From Aporhodopirellula aestuarii (GTDB lineage Bacteria > Planctomycetota > Planctomycetia > Pirellulales > Pirellulaceae), in the NCBI RefSeq assembly GCF_023701485.1, contig NZ_JAMQBK010000058.1, positions 1 through 44,838 on the forward strand: 44,838 nt of DNA, read 5' to 3'. The translations under genes were made by a program, and so were the position numbers. Shown piece after piece: positions 9,297 through 19,700 of the stretch (the stretch's first letter is position 1; every line of letters starts with the position of its first letter). The notes below the pieces were generated by a model. That model made no database searches. It was not told where the DNA came from and saw nothing but the letters and a program-made list of their open reading frames with translations.

Positions 9297-9650
9297 TTAC
9301 GCATTCGTTTGACGCAAAGCAGACGCTGCCCGAGTTGAATTTCGCACAACGGCCGCAAGCCATCCCGTGCAACCGCCAATCACCCCGCAAAACGGTCCGC
9401 CAATGAAGATCATGACAATTGAGCCGAGGGCCGCCATGCCACACGCGGCCTCGTCGGGTCCAAGCGACGCCGCGTAGAGACTCTCCTGATGCAAGGAGTA
9501 AATTCCAAACCCAACCGGCATCCCGGCCCCCAATAAGAAACCGATTAGCGCCCAACGCACGCGAGAACTTGGCAATGATTCCTCAACCGAAATCGCGTCC
9601 GTGTCTGAAGCTTGGTATGGATTGGATTGGATTGCTGCATGACCTAACAC
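9297..9650 (-). CDS. Small membrane protein with NPYQ motif; start uncertain
   Basis: Two hydrophobic segments follow a short soluble N-terminus that contains SNPYQ, a motif often seen at the start of small planctomycete membrane proteins. The frame is open from an ATG at 9716, but residues before NPYQ look non-coding; I use the in-frame GTG at 9650 (117 residues). An ATG at 9640 is out of frame by one copy of a 5-bp repeat (9619-9633): with two copies instead of three it would read MQQSNPYQ, a more natural start. The segments WALIGFLLGAGMPVGFGIY and MAALGSIVMIFIGGPFCG are Gly-rich spans. Function unknown. Confidence 0.65.
   Translation of the reverse strand: MLGHAAIQSNPYQASDTDAISVEESLPSSRVRWALIGFLLGAGMPVGFGIYSLHQESLYAASLGPDEAACGMAALGSIVMIFIGGPFCGVIGGCTGWLAAVVRNSTRAASALRQTNA
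9619..9633. repeat. GGATT x3 microsatellite at a gene start
   Basis: Three perfect copies of GGATT (AATCC on the coding minus strand) lie within the first codons of the NPYQ membrane protein. The unit is not a multiple of three, so a gain or loss of one copy changes which upstream start codon is in frame. Confidence 0.7.
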
Positions 9651-9748
9651 GGGCAAAGTGAAAACGCGTTTGTCATCAAACACTTGGTGAGCCAACCGTC
9701 CGACTGCCAAGAACAAGCCACTGACATCGTTGATTAATGCATGAACTT

Positions 9749-12700
9749 TCAGCGTGGCTGCGGTGTTGTCGCGGCTTTGGGGGCCAGCGAACTGTATAGC
9801 ACGGGAAGCACCAATAGGTTCACGATCGTCGCACCGGCGAGGCCTGTCAAGATCACCAACGCCATCGGATACTCGATCTCTTGGCCGGGGAGTTCGCCGG
9901 TGTAGATCAGCGGTACTAGCGCGAGGCCGGTGGTCAGTGCTGTCATCAAAATCGGTGCTAAACGCTCCTCAGCTCCTCGGACGATCAATTCTCGCGGGGT
10001 AATGTGAGGCTCCTCTTCGGCGAGATGACGGTAGTGACTGATCAGCATGATCGCGTTGCGTGCGGCGATTCCCAAGACGGTGACGAAGCCGACAAGCGAA
10101 CCGAGCGAGATGATGCCGCCACCGGCGAAGACGCCCAAAAGTCCGCTGGCCAGTGCCAGTGGCAAAGCGAGCAAGATCAACAACACCAAACGCCAACTTT
10201 CAAAGTCGATGTAAAGGATAATGGTGATTGCGAGGATCGATCCGAGCGACAACAGCAACAACCGCTGACGGGAGGCTTTCGCTTCGGCGTATTCACCCAA
10301 AAATTCTGGGTGATATCCGGTCGTGAAGTTCACGTTGGCGAGTACGGCGGCCTCGATGTCATTGGCGACCGATGCGAGGTCGCGACCGTCCACGTTGCAT
10401 GTCACGTCGAGTCGCCGTGAGGCACCTTCACGCTGGATCACGTTTGGTGCGGGTACGATCGTCAAACTGGCGACACTTGATAACGGCACCTGAGCTCCCG
10501 AGGGTGTGTCGATCATCAGATCGCTGAGCGTCGCCAAATCCGTTCTTAGCTTGGCATCACCGCGAACGACGACGGGAAAGATCGCTTGGTCGCGATACAT
10601 CTCGCCAACTTGCATTCCATTGACCAGAGTCGTTACGTTTTGCATCAACATACCGGGAGTGAGGCCAAATTGAGACGCAGACTCCACTTTCATGTCGATC
10701 GCAATTTGCGGCACCAACACCTGCGGTTCCACTTTCAACGTCGTCACACCTTCGATCGTCTTGATGACCGATTCGATATCCTTGGCAGTTGAACGCAACT
10801 GCTCCAAATCGGGGCCGTAGACACGCACGACGATCGAGGCACTCGTCCCGGTCAGGACCTCTTTGATTCGCTCCGTCAGATACGTCAACAAGTCCCGATA
10901 GAGACCGGGGTAGCCATCGACGATCTCTTGGACTTCGGCAACCGTGGCGTCGTAATCTTTGTCATCGTCGATGCTGATCCAAAGCTCTGTGAAGTTCGGG
11001 CCGACGACTTCGTCGGCAACTGTGGCCCGTCCGATGTGCGATCCGAAATTGCGGACACCATCGACCGCCATCAATTCATCACTGGCTCGAATGGTAATCC
11101 GGTTCATCGCGTCGATACCGATGCCGGGCTTCTCAACCCAGTGCATCAAAAAGTCAGTCTCGCGGAACTTGGGCATTAGCTGCTCGCCGAGCATCGGAAT
11201 CGTCGACACCAAACATCCGAACAAAACCAACGTGACAGCGATCGTTCCCCATTTGATCCGCAGCGCAAAGCCCAACGCGGCACGGTAGATTCGCTTGAAC
11301 AACCGGACCAACGGACCATCGGTGCTGCGACGCCCGGCAGACTTGGGCAGCAGGATCAGCGACATTGCTGGTGTTACGGTCAACGCAACGAACAAGGACG
11401 CAAGGATGGCCAGAATGTACGCGGCCGCCAACGGACGAAAGAATGCACCGGCGAGACCGGTCAGAAAGAACACGGGCAGGAACGCGAGGACGACAATCAC
11501 GGTCGCGTAGACCACGGCGCTGCGGACCTCCATTGACGCTGAGAGCACGACGGCAAAGTTGCTGCGTGGTTTTTCCAACTTCGCATTAAGTCGCAATCGA
11601 CGCATGATGTTTTCAACGTCGATGATTGCATCGTCGACCACTTCACCTAACGCGATCACCAACCCGGCCAGTACCATCGTGTTGACGGTGCCGCCGCGGT
11701 AGTACAACACCATGACGGCGGCGAGCAACGAAAGAGGGATTGCGGTTGCGCTGATGATGGCACACCGCCAATCAAATAGGAACAACAGCAACACGATCAC
11801 AACCAGAACGCAACCGAAAAGCATCGAGTGACTGAGGTTGGTCAAGGCCCGCTCGATAAACGTCGCCGGGCGGAACACGGTGGTGTCATACTCGACAGCG
11901 CCCAGCGCAGGTTTCAGCTCCGCCATCGCCTTTTCGACGTTTCGCGTCACATCGAGCGTGTTGGCCCAGGGCTGCTTTTCGACAATCAACAGCAACCCCA
12001 GCCGACTGTTGATGATCGCATCGCCGATCGGTGGCGCGTAATCGTAGGTAACCTCCGCAACGTCCTTTAATCGCATCGGTGTTGAAACGACCGCTTGCCC
12101 AGTCACCGCCGACGCGGGAGCCCGGAAACCGACAACAATCTCGCCGAGTTGCTCGGGTGTGTAAACGGCGGGAACATGGCGGAGTGCCAATCGCTGATTA
12201 GCCGTATCGACAAACCCACCCGCTCCCACCGCGGTCGCGTCGCGTACGGTTTGCAGGATCGCATCGAGCGAGAGACTGTTCGCTCGCAATCGGTCGGGGT
12301 CAACGACGACTTGCAATTGCGGCTCTTTTTCGCCCCAGACGGCGACGTTAGCGACACCGGCAATGGACATGAGCCGCGGACGAATCGTCCATTTCGTCAA
12401 TACGGTCATGTCCATTTGCGACTGGGTGTCGGACCACAACCCGATCTTCAAACAACGACTCAGTGACGATAGCGGTGGCAGAATCACGGGCGGTCGAGCG
12501 ACCATCGGTAATGTTCGCGCAGCGAGTGCCAATCTTTCTTGCACCAATTGCCGGGCGATGAGTAGATCGGTATCCGGCTCAAAGATTAATCGCACACTCG
12601 ACAGTCCGAGCACGGACTTCGATCGCACCGTTTGCACAAACGGGATTCCGTTTACCGCGTTCTCGATCGGAACCGTGATCAGACTCTCAACGTCCTCTGT

Positions 12701-12868
12701 CGAAATGCCAGGGGCTTCGGTTTGAATCTCGACCAGCGGCGGAGCAAACTCGGGGAACACATCCAACGGCACCGAATCGGACGTACGAACACCCACGATG
12801 ATTAACGCGATGGCCAACACGAATACGAGCAATCGGAATTGCAACGAGGTTTTGATCAGCCAGTTCAC
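9749..12868 (-). CDS. RND efflux pump, heavy-metal (CzcA/CusA) type
   Basis: A 1039-residue inner-membrane proton-driven pump, the usual length for the HME-RND family. The layout is classical: TM1 near residues 12-28, a large periplasmic loop (about 35-340), a TM2-TM6 block (about 345-500), a second loop and a final TM block (about 870-1030). TM4 carries [19 protein letters not shown], which holds the acidic residues expected of the proton relay. The start overlaps the adaptor stop by 4 nt (ATGA), so the two are translationally coupled. It should work with the adaptor and outer-membrane factor encoded upstream to expel a metal cation or other toxic compound across both membranes. The metal cannot be assigned from sequence by eye, and there is no regulator gene next to the operon. 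Confidence 0.92.
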   Translation of the reverse strand: MNWLIKTSLQFRLLVFVLAIALIIVGVRTSDSVPLDVFPEFAPPLVEIQTEAPGISTEDVESLITVPIENAVNGIPFVQTVRSKSVLGLSSVRLIFEPDTDLLIARQLVQERLALAARTLPMVARPPVILPPLSSLSRCLKIGLWSDTQSQMDMTVLTKWTIRPRLMSIAGVANVAVWGEKEPQLQVVVDPDRLRANSLSLDAILQTVRDATAVGAGGFVDTANQRLALRHVPAVYTPEQLGEIVVGFRAPASAVTGQAVVSTPMRLKDVAEVTYDYAPPIGDAIINSRLGLLLIVEKQPWANTLDVTRNVEKAMAELKPALGAVEYDTTVFRPATFIERALTNLSHSMLFGCVLVVIVLLLFLFDWRCAIISATAIPLSLLAAVMVLYYRGGTVNTMVLAGLVIALGEVVDDAIIDVENIMRRLRLNAKLEKPRSNFAVVLSASMEVRSAVVYATVIVVLAFLPVFFLTGLAGAFFRPLAAAYILAILASLFVALTVTPAMSLILLPKSAGRRSTDGPLVRLFKRIYRAALGFALRIKWGTIAVTLVLFGCLVSTIPMLGEQLMPKFRETDFLMHWVEKPGIGIDAMNRITIRASDELMAVDGVRNFGSHIGRATVADEVVGPNFTELWISIDDDKDYDATVAEVQEIVDGYPGLYRDLLTYLTERIKEVLTGTSASIVVRVYGPDLEQLRSTAKDIESVIKTIEGVTTLKVEPQVLVPQIAIDMKVESASQFGLTPGMLMQNVTTLVNGMQVGEMYRDQAIFPVVVRGDAKLRTDLATLSDLMIDTPSGAQVPLSSVASLTIVPAPNVIQREGASRRLDVTCNVDGRDLASVANDIEAAVLANVNFTTGYHPEFLGEYAEAKASRQRLLLLSLGSILAITIILYIDFESWRLVLLILLALPLALASGLLGVFAGGGIISLGSLVGFVTVLGIAARNAIMLISHYRHLAEEEPHITPRELIVRGAEERLAPILMTALTTGLALVPLIYTGELPGQEIEYPMALVILTGLAGATIVNLLVLPVLYSSLAPKAATTPQPR

Positions 12869-14178
12869 TTACCGGCTCCGAACTCGGTACCGAACAGTTC
12901 GGCGGCGCCATCGACAACAACCTGTGTTCCCACCTCTGGCCCCGCCGCAAGAATTGCCTCATCACCGTCGACAAACCGAACGCTGACGCGACTGCGAGTG
13001 TATTCCCGCTCGCCTGTTACCATATACACCCAGGTGTTTCCGTAGATATCGATCACAATCGAGCCGTTCGGAACCACCAACGACGCGCCTGCTTTTGAAG
13101 TCGGGAGTTCGACACCAATCCGTTGTCCGGGACGCAGACCAAGCTCGCGATTGTCGACTTCGTAGTACAGATCGGCCGATGACGACAACGCGTCGGCGGT
13201 CGGTGGAGCCGCAATCGGTTTGGCCGTCACGGATTGACCAAACGCGTTACCGGACAACGACACGAGCTTCGCCGATTGATCGACTTGGATGATCGGAAGC
13301 AGATCGACAAAAACCGGAACGCGAATCCAAATCGTGTCCGTATTGATGACTTCGAACATCACGGCGCCGGCGGCGACAGTCTGGCCTTCGCTGATTTCGA
13401 TACGATTGATCAAACCACTAATTGGCGTCGACATGGGAAGCGCCGTGGCTTCGCCGTCGGGAGATTTCACCTCCAGCATTTTCACCAGTCCGGCCAGTTG
13501 CTTCTCACGCTCTTGGGCCGCAGCCAAATTTGATTTTGCAATGTTTAGCGTCGCCTCGGCATCATCGACGGCGCGGCGAGCACCGGCACGATCGGCGAGC
13601 AGCTGCGTCGCCCGATCGAATGCGATCTTGGCCCCCTCAACTTCCGCCTTACCACGATCCACATCCCCCGCCGCGACAGTTTGCGCCGCCATCAGATTAG
13701 CGCGTGCACCGACCAGTTGCACCTGTTCGGCCGGTGTCGGTACGTCGCGTTCAGCCGACAATAGCGGTCGGAGCGAAAACAAAGGCTGGTTCGCGGCGAC
13801 CTTCGTTCCTGGGGCTGGCAACGAACGATCATCCGCACGCGTCACGATTCCCGCCAATGGAGCCGAGACGAGGATCGTCCTTCCCGATGGAATCACCGCC
13901 TGTCCGCCCAACGTTCGGCGTTGAATCACCTCCCGTTCTGCAACCGCGACGGTCGTGATGCCCAGTCGCCGGTTGGCATCTTCGGTCAACGTAATTTTGG
14001 CCAACTCGGTTTCGACGGGCAGCCGTTCGACCTTGGCCGGTTTGACAGATTCCGGCTTGGACTTCTCGGATTTTCGGTCGCAGCCGACCAGCACCGTTAA
14101 GAGCAGGATCGATGCGGTGGCCAGTCTCAATGGGGTTAACAACGGTTCGCCTTGAAAAAGTGCGGTCAGGGGCCGCAT
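12865..14178 (-). CDS. RND efflux periplasmic adaptor (membrane fusion protein)
   Basis: A 437-residue CzcB/CusB-type adaptor linking the inner-membrane pump to the outer-membrane channel. A lipobox LVGC with the lipidated Cys at residue 33 ends a signal peptide, so it is probably a lipoprotein. The order is: charged linker, first barrel-sandwich half ([10 protein letters not shown]), alpha-hairpin with coiled-coil character (about 150-230), second half ([22 protein letters not shown]), beta-barrel and membrane-proximal domain ([16 protein letters not shown]). No His-rich or Met-rich metal-binding extension is seen. It lies 130 bp after the outer-membrane factor and overlaps the pump by 4 nt. 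Confidence 0.92.
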   Translation of the reverse strand: MRPLTALFQGEPLLTPLRLATASILLLTVLVGCDRKSEKSKPESVKPAKVERLPVETELAKITLTEDANRRLGITTVAVAEREVIQRRTLGGQAVIPSGRTILVSAPLAGIVTRADDRSLPAPGTKVAANQPLFSLRPLLSAERDVPTPAEQVQLVGARANLMAAQTVAAGDVDRGKAEVEGAKIAFDRATQLLADRAGARRAVDDAEATLNIAKSNLAAAQEREKQLAGLVKMLEVKSPDGEATALPMSTPISGLINRIEISEGQTVAAGAVMFEVINTDTIWIRVPVFVDLLPIIQVDQSAKLVSLSGNAFGQSVTAKPIAAPPTADALSSSADLYYEVDNRELGLRPGQRIGVELPTSKAGASLVVPNGSIVIDIYGNTWVYMVTGEREYTRSRVSVRFVDGDEAILAAGPEVGTQVVVDGAAELFGTEFGAGK

Positions 14179-14308
14179 GATAGTACTAACACCTTAGTTC
14201 AAAAACCCGCCCCAGAATCCCGACGTCGGTTTTCCCATCGAGCCAAAAGTGAAAATGCAGAGCACCGTTATCAATGCTCCCAATCCTCGCCCAGCCAACG
14301 TCGCGTTC

Positions 14309-15718
14309 TTATGGGTCGAGTTTCTCTACCTCAATCGACGCAAGTTCAGAATCAGTCACAGCCAAGATTTGCTCGACGTCCACGCCACCGGTTTCGAGGT
14401 GGCATCCCACGGCCCGTTCCAACTCGGCTAAGGCCCGCGCGCAAGCTGCCTTTTGATCCAAAATGCGTGCTCTGGCGTCCAAATACTGAGTCGTGGTCTG
14501 TAAGACGAGCAGATACTCCGTTCCTCCGTCAGCGAACCCCTTACGCGAGATCTCTAACGCTTCGACGAGCGTCGGCGCGACATCTTGTTCGAGGATTTGG
14601 AGATTCTCGCTGGCTTGTTGCAATTGACGAACCGCCGTCCGGACGTCGGCGACGATCTGGTCGTGGATCGCATCGCGAGCGTGCATGGCGGCATTAACTT
14701 CCCAATCGGCGCGAATCACGCCTCCCTGATTGCGATTGAAGATTGGGATATCCAAACGCATCCCGCCCCCCGTCCGCCCCGGGTTGCTGCGCACGTCCAA
14801 CACGCCATCCATCCGCAGAAACAGCCAACGAGACAACCGCGAACGCTGAGACGCCGCCGCGACGGCCCATTTTGCCGCCGCGTAATCGGGCCGACACGCC
14901 AGTGCTTGCGAGATCAGCAACGTTTCGTCGAGCGTAGGCACTACTGGAGTTTCGATGGGCAATGGAATCAAAGGCGCGTCCAAGTTCGTCAACCCGATCA
15001 GCGAGGCGAGCCGTGCTTCCGCAATCGCGACGGCATTGGCTTGCAAACCGGTTGCTGCCTTGGCATTGAGTCGATCCACTTTGGCGGCAATCGTCTCCAG
15101 TTCGCTGATGTCACCATCTTCAAGACGTTTCTGCGTGAGTTCCGCAATGCTCTCGCGAATTTGCAGGGCTTCATTGGCGAGTGCCGCCTGCTGGCTCGCG
15201 ACGGCCAAGTCGGCATAGGCAACTCGCACGTTGCGAGCCAAGTCGAGACCATTTTGCACCAATTGCTCACCGACGCGGCGGTACTCGCGATTGGCGACTT
15301 TCACTCGAGTCGGCCGCAATAGGTACGACTCGATCGGTGCAAACAGTGTGTACTGACCTTCTTTGGAAGAGGTCGGAAAGTAAGTCAGGAATTGAGGGTT
15401 CGCCAGCAAACTCGCCTGCACCGCATCGCCATGTGCCATACCGAGCTGAGCGATCGTGGCCTGAAACGCGGAGTTGTTCACGAGCGATATCTGCACCGCT
15501 TCGTCTTCGCTGAGGCCGTCCTCCAAAACAACTCCCGCTGGGATCACTTCACGCCCCGGACAAACTCGCTCGGGTTGCGCATGCGTTCTCCAACCCAGCT
15601 CGCTGGACACGAATTGTGGGTCGCAACAAGGCTGTGGCGATTGGCACCCGACCACTACGATCATCACAACCGATACAGTCAACAATGCATTCGTCGTCGA
15701 TTGTCTTAGTAGCGCCAT
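14309..15718 (-). CDS. TolC-family outer-membrane efflux lipoprotein
   Basis: First gene of the efflux operon. I choose the ATG at 15718 (469 residues) because a lipoprotein signal follows directly (MALLRQSTTN, lipobox VVGC with Cys25) and AGGGG precedes it; the frame is open to 15895 but those 59 extra residues would bury the signal. The body has the two-fold OEP repeat: long amphipathic helices rich in Ala, Glu and Gln (residues about 130-240 and 330-440) separated by short strands, typical of CzcC/CusC. It should form the trimeric channel through the outer membrane for the adaptor-pump complex. Confidence 0.9.
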   Translation of the reverse strand: MALLRQSTTNALLTVSVVMIVVVGCQSPQPCCDPQFVSSELGWRTHAQPERVCPGREVIPAGVVLEDGLSEDEAVQISLVNNSAFQATIAQLGMAHGDAVQASLLANPQFLTYFPTSSKEGQYTLFAPIESYLLRPTRVKVANREYRRVGEQLVQNGLDLARNVRVAYADLAVASQQAALANEALQIRESIAELTQKRLEDGDISELETIAAKVDRLNAKAATGLQANAVAIAEARLASLIGLTNLDAPLIPLPIETPVVPTLDETLLISQALACRPDYAAAKWAVAAASQRSRLSRWLFLRMDGVLDVRSNPGRTGGGMRLDIPIFNRNQGGVIRADWEVNAAMHARDAIHDQIVADVRTAVRQLQQASENLQILEQDVAPTLVEALEISRKGFADGGTEYLLVLQTTTQYLDARARILDQKAACARALAELERAVGCHLETGGVDVEQILAVTDSELASIEVEKLDP

Positions 15719-16180
15719 CCTTGGCCCCTGACTTCCTTTGCGTGTTGGCGTGGCGGTCGGCAAGACCTCAGCCTCGACGACTGCGCCTACAATGGTCATG
15801 TCCCTACCAGCCCAATCGACCAATTCGTACGATACAGTTAATAGCACAGTACTTGCCGAATCGATCCAAATAACCGGAACGACCGGCGGGCGCATCTTCC
15901 TCGGATGCGCTGTCAGTTGACTCCGCGCCCTGCGTAGTTTCGCTTTGCAGTCGTCTCATACATCGGGCTGAAAGTGGAATCGCACGGTGGCCTCCTTTGC
16001 GATGATGCGTCACATGTTCGGCTCCGCTACAATCGCAGGAGTAGAGCAAAACCACCCATTCCTTTCACGGTCGAGGGGCAGCGTCGTTTCTCTTCCGCCT
16101 GACTCAACGCGGACGCGGAAAACGGCTGGCTGTTGGGGCATTCAGAAACCGAGCGACTTCGTCAGGGAGAGCAACCATCC
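15719..16180. other. Divergent intergenic region between efflux operon and methyltransferase
   Basis: About 460 bp separate the divergently transcribed efflux operon and methyltransferase-caspase pair, so promoters for both should lie here. I see no clear promoter, no operator palindrome for a metal regulator, and no small gene; frames at 15804-16055 (minus) and 15987-16340 (plus) have no protein-like features. Confidence 0.5.
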
Positions 16181-16771
16181 ATGCGAGTTCGAGACAGTGG
16201 CATGCCCGATGAGGCTTACTGGGAGTCTCTCTTTGATCCTGCTGGTGCTCTCGATGGTTTTCCTTTTCTCCGAGACTCCACAAAAACGTCCCGGCTGCTT
16301 GAACTCGGCTGCGGATACGGAACGTTCACCGTCGAATTAGCGCAGCGGTTTGCAGGCGAGGTGGACACCGTCGACATCGACCCGGAAATGGTTGCTCGAA
16401 CGAGGAAAAGATTGTCCGCTCGGGATCTAAAAAATGCATCTGTCTTTCAGGGGAATTTCGTTGCGGATGACTTACCGGATCGATGTCGAGATTATGACGC
16501 CGTCGTGTTGTTTCACATCATGCACTTGGAAGAACCTGAGGAACTGATTCGTCGAATTTTGCCTCGGATCGTTCCTGGAGGCGTGCTGGCGTTCTTGCAC
16601 TGGCGTCCCGATCGCGAGACGCCCCGCGGTCCCGACCTCGGAATCCGCCCGACGCTCGGGGACTATCAGCGATGGAGCCGGCAATTCGCTCTCAGCCAAC
16701 CCGTCGTAATCACTCTTCACAATTGTCCGCACCATTTCGCCGTGCAGTGCCAAAAATCGGAGTTGTCATGA
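16181..16771 (+). CDS. Class I SAM-dependent methyltransferase coupled to the caspase gene
   Basis: A 196-residue cytoplasmic methyltransferase of Methyltransf_25/11 type. The start at 16181 has a good Shine-Dalgarno (GGGAGAG about 9 nt upstream); an earlier ATG at 16133 lacks one. SAM-binding motif I is LLELGCGYGTF near residues 39-49, followed by the acidic end of strand 2 (VDTVDIDPEM), the motif IV-like strand DYDAVVLFHIMH and the post-motif stretch ILPRIVPGGVLAFLHW. The substrate is unknown. The stop TGA (16769-16771) overlaps the ATG of the WD40-caspase gene (16768), which implies co-transcription and translational coupling. A functional link with the caspase protein is inferred only from this overlap. 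Confidence 0.87.
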   Translation: MRVRDSGMPDEAYWESLFDPAGALDGFPFLRDSTKTSRLLELGCGYGTFTVELAQRFAGEVDTVDIDPEMVARTRKRLSARDLKNASVFQGNFVADDLPDRCRDYDAVVLFHIMHLEEPEELIRRILPRIVPGGVLAFLHWRPDRETPRGPDLGIRPTLGDYQRWSRQFALSQPVVITLHNCPHHFAVQCQKSELS

Positions 16772-19700
16772 AGTCAAACACGTCCGCTTCTGCTGTTTTG
16801 GCAAAGACGCCGATTATCACGGATCAAGTTCGATGCGTTCTCCTTTGGACAGCCATGGTCACTGCGTCGCTCGTCGTTTGCCTCTGCGACGCGGAAGATT
16901 TCATCGACGCCAACTTTTCATCGCCTCCCAATCAACGGCCTCACCTGGTTTTAGACGCCAAAGGATTCTCGGGTCGGATCGGACGCGTGGCACTGAGCGA
17001 CAACGGCAAATGGCTCGCGGGCGTTGCCGATAAAACGGTGCGAATTTGGAACCTGCAGACCGGCCAAATGCATGCCGCACTGCGTGGATATCAAGAGCCC
17101 GATGGATTTCACATCGGGTACATCGATTCGCTCACCTTCGCCCCGGACAATCAACACTTGATCGTCGGCGTGTCCGACAACAGCCAATTCGGATCGACCC
17201 GGGTTTACGACTTGAAACAACCCGACACGATCAAGCAACTGATCGCCGGCCATACCGGATGCACGCGAGGGGTCACGTTTTCAAACTCAGGCCGATGGTT
17301 GGCCACATGGGGATGTGACGGCAATATCGTGTTCTACCGTAGGCGGGGAGGTGTGGGTGATTGGCAGATCGAGTTTAAGGTCGGCTGGGGCAGGACGTTG
17401 CGACCAAGTGACCTGAGTGTTCCGGAAGACTTCTTTACTTTCACACCCGACGAACGTTACCTGGGTTTTAATTTCGTCGGCAGATCGGTGGACGTCGTTT
17501 CGATTAACGAGCGACGTGTGCTGCCGACGCTCAACCAGATTCCCGCGTCGGTCCGAGCGTTACACAACAAGCACAACAATTGCCGCGGTCCGTTTGGCAA
17601 ATGGCGGTCTCACAAAGACTTGATCACCGTGGACTCGTCGAAAGCGCGTTTGGAACCTCATCTCGTCCTGATCGGAACCGGAGTCAAGAAGAAATTCTTT
17701 GCCGCATCGTTTGACGCCGATGGCGATGACATCGCGATTCACGAACACCGCTATGAAACAACGGCGGTCACCTGGAACGAGAAATGTAACAAGGTTGCCA
17801 GCGCCGATTCACTCGGCGAGATTCACGTCTGGGATCCCCAAACCGGCAAACTGTTGCATCCCATCGTGCGTCCGGTCACGCAGTCACTGTGGAATGTGCG
17901 TTGGTCCGGCGATGGTCAAAAACTACAGTTCAGCGACACGAACTATCCCGAAGGTCGATGGAATTTCAATCGATATGGCGGCGTCGACCAACAAATGGAC
18001 TTGACCAATTTTCAAGTCAGCAAGCTCACGTCACGCGAAGCGAGTGCGATCGAAGACCGGCCGATTCGGCCAACGGCGACGCACGACAGGCTCGGCGAGA
18101 TCGAGCTGATGATACTCAAGACATCCGACGAGAATTCAACAAAGACGCCCAATGAATGGATACTCTACGCGCGAGAGACCAACGATACTTCGCGACGATA
18201 CGTGCTCGACCCTTGGGTGGATCCGGCGGTCTCGACGCAGTTTCGCAATCTCCGCATACGCATCCCCAAATTGAAATTTGGTAATCCAACGTGCATGCAA
18301 TTCATCGACCCGAGCGACAACGGACGAGGCAACACCTGTCTGATCGGAACCGACGCCGGAAAATTGATCGAAGCGAACATTGAAATCCTGCCCAACGGCC
18401 GCGTGGCACTTCGGATCACCAAAGAATTCATGGGGCACACGGCCAAGATCACCAGCCTCGACATTTCGCCTGATCGGCAAAAACTCGTCAGCAGTTCGCT
18501 CGATGGCACGTTAAGGATTTGGCCTATCCGCGCGGCACGGACACTCGGCGACATTGACTTTGCCACCGACGGCACCGGCGTCAGCGATGTTCCCCCTGCG
18601 AGCCGTGGGTATGCAGCAGGGATCCGCGCCGAAGATACTTTGCTGCGTTTCGATGATGGATCGTTCTACGAACGCATCCGAAAAATTCAATCGGGACAGT
18701 ATCGGCCCGGCCAATCAGTCCGCATCGAGTTGCTCAGGGGGGCCGATCGGGTGCCATCGCAGCGTTCACGCTTTACCGTCAATGTTCGTTTGGCGGACGC
18801 ACCGGACATGGTCTTACCATTGGCCAGCGCGTTGTTGACCCGCGACAACGAACGAGTGATTTGGACGCCAGAGGGTTATTACGAATCTTCGAGCCAAGGT
18901 GGTCAATTCGTCGGTTGGCACATCAACAACGCCCGGCACCAAACGGCACGCTTCTATCCCCTCGGGCAGTTTCAAAAACAATATTATCAGCCCAAAGCGG
19001 TACGTTATGCGATTCGTAACAGCGACACGGCGACGGCACTCAACCAGGTCGCCGAAGAAGTGGTCGGGTTCGAAGTCGCTCCCGCCCTCGCAGACGTGAC
19101 ACGCAACGAATTGACGAAACGGTTGCCGCCGAAGATCGATATCCTTTCTCCGGTTCCGAACTTTGTCAGCGACGATCCCAAACTGACCGTGGTCTCGCGC
19201 GTCCGGGGCACCGCCGATTCGGTATTCAGCCAAGTGCGCTATCGAGTCGACGGGCACTCCGTTCCCGGTCGGCCGCGGCAAACGTCGCGACGTGTGACCT
19301 CCGATGGCGTCGAGGTCTGGTACGAGCAATCCATTGATCTGCCTGCTGGCGAACACGAAATTCAATTGTCGTTAAACAGTTCCAACCAAACACGCGGCAG
19401 CCAGACCGTCAACTGCACGATACGTGGTGGCATATCAACAAACGCCGAACAAGGCCGACTGTTCCTGTTAGCGATTGGAATCTCGAACTATCAAAATGAC
19501 GAGTTTCGCTTGGGCTACGCCCGATCGGACGCCGAGGCGTTTGCCTCCGCTTGGGAAAACTTGAAGTCATCCGCGTATTCGCAAACGATCAAGAAGGTGT
19601 TGACGGACGAGACCGCGACAAGCCAAACGATCCGGCAAGACGGCTTTGCGTGGCTGCTATCCCAGTCCATCGCGCCCAATGACACCGTGATTGTGTACTT

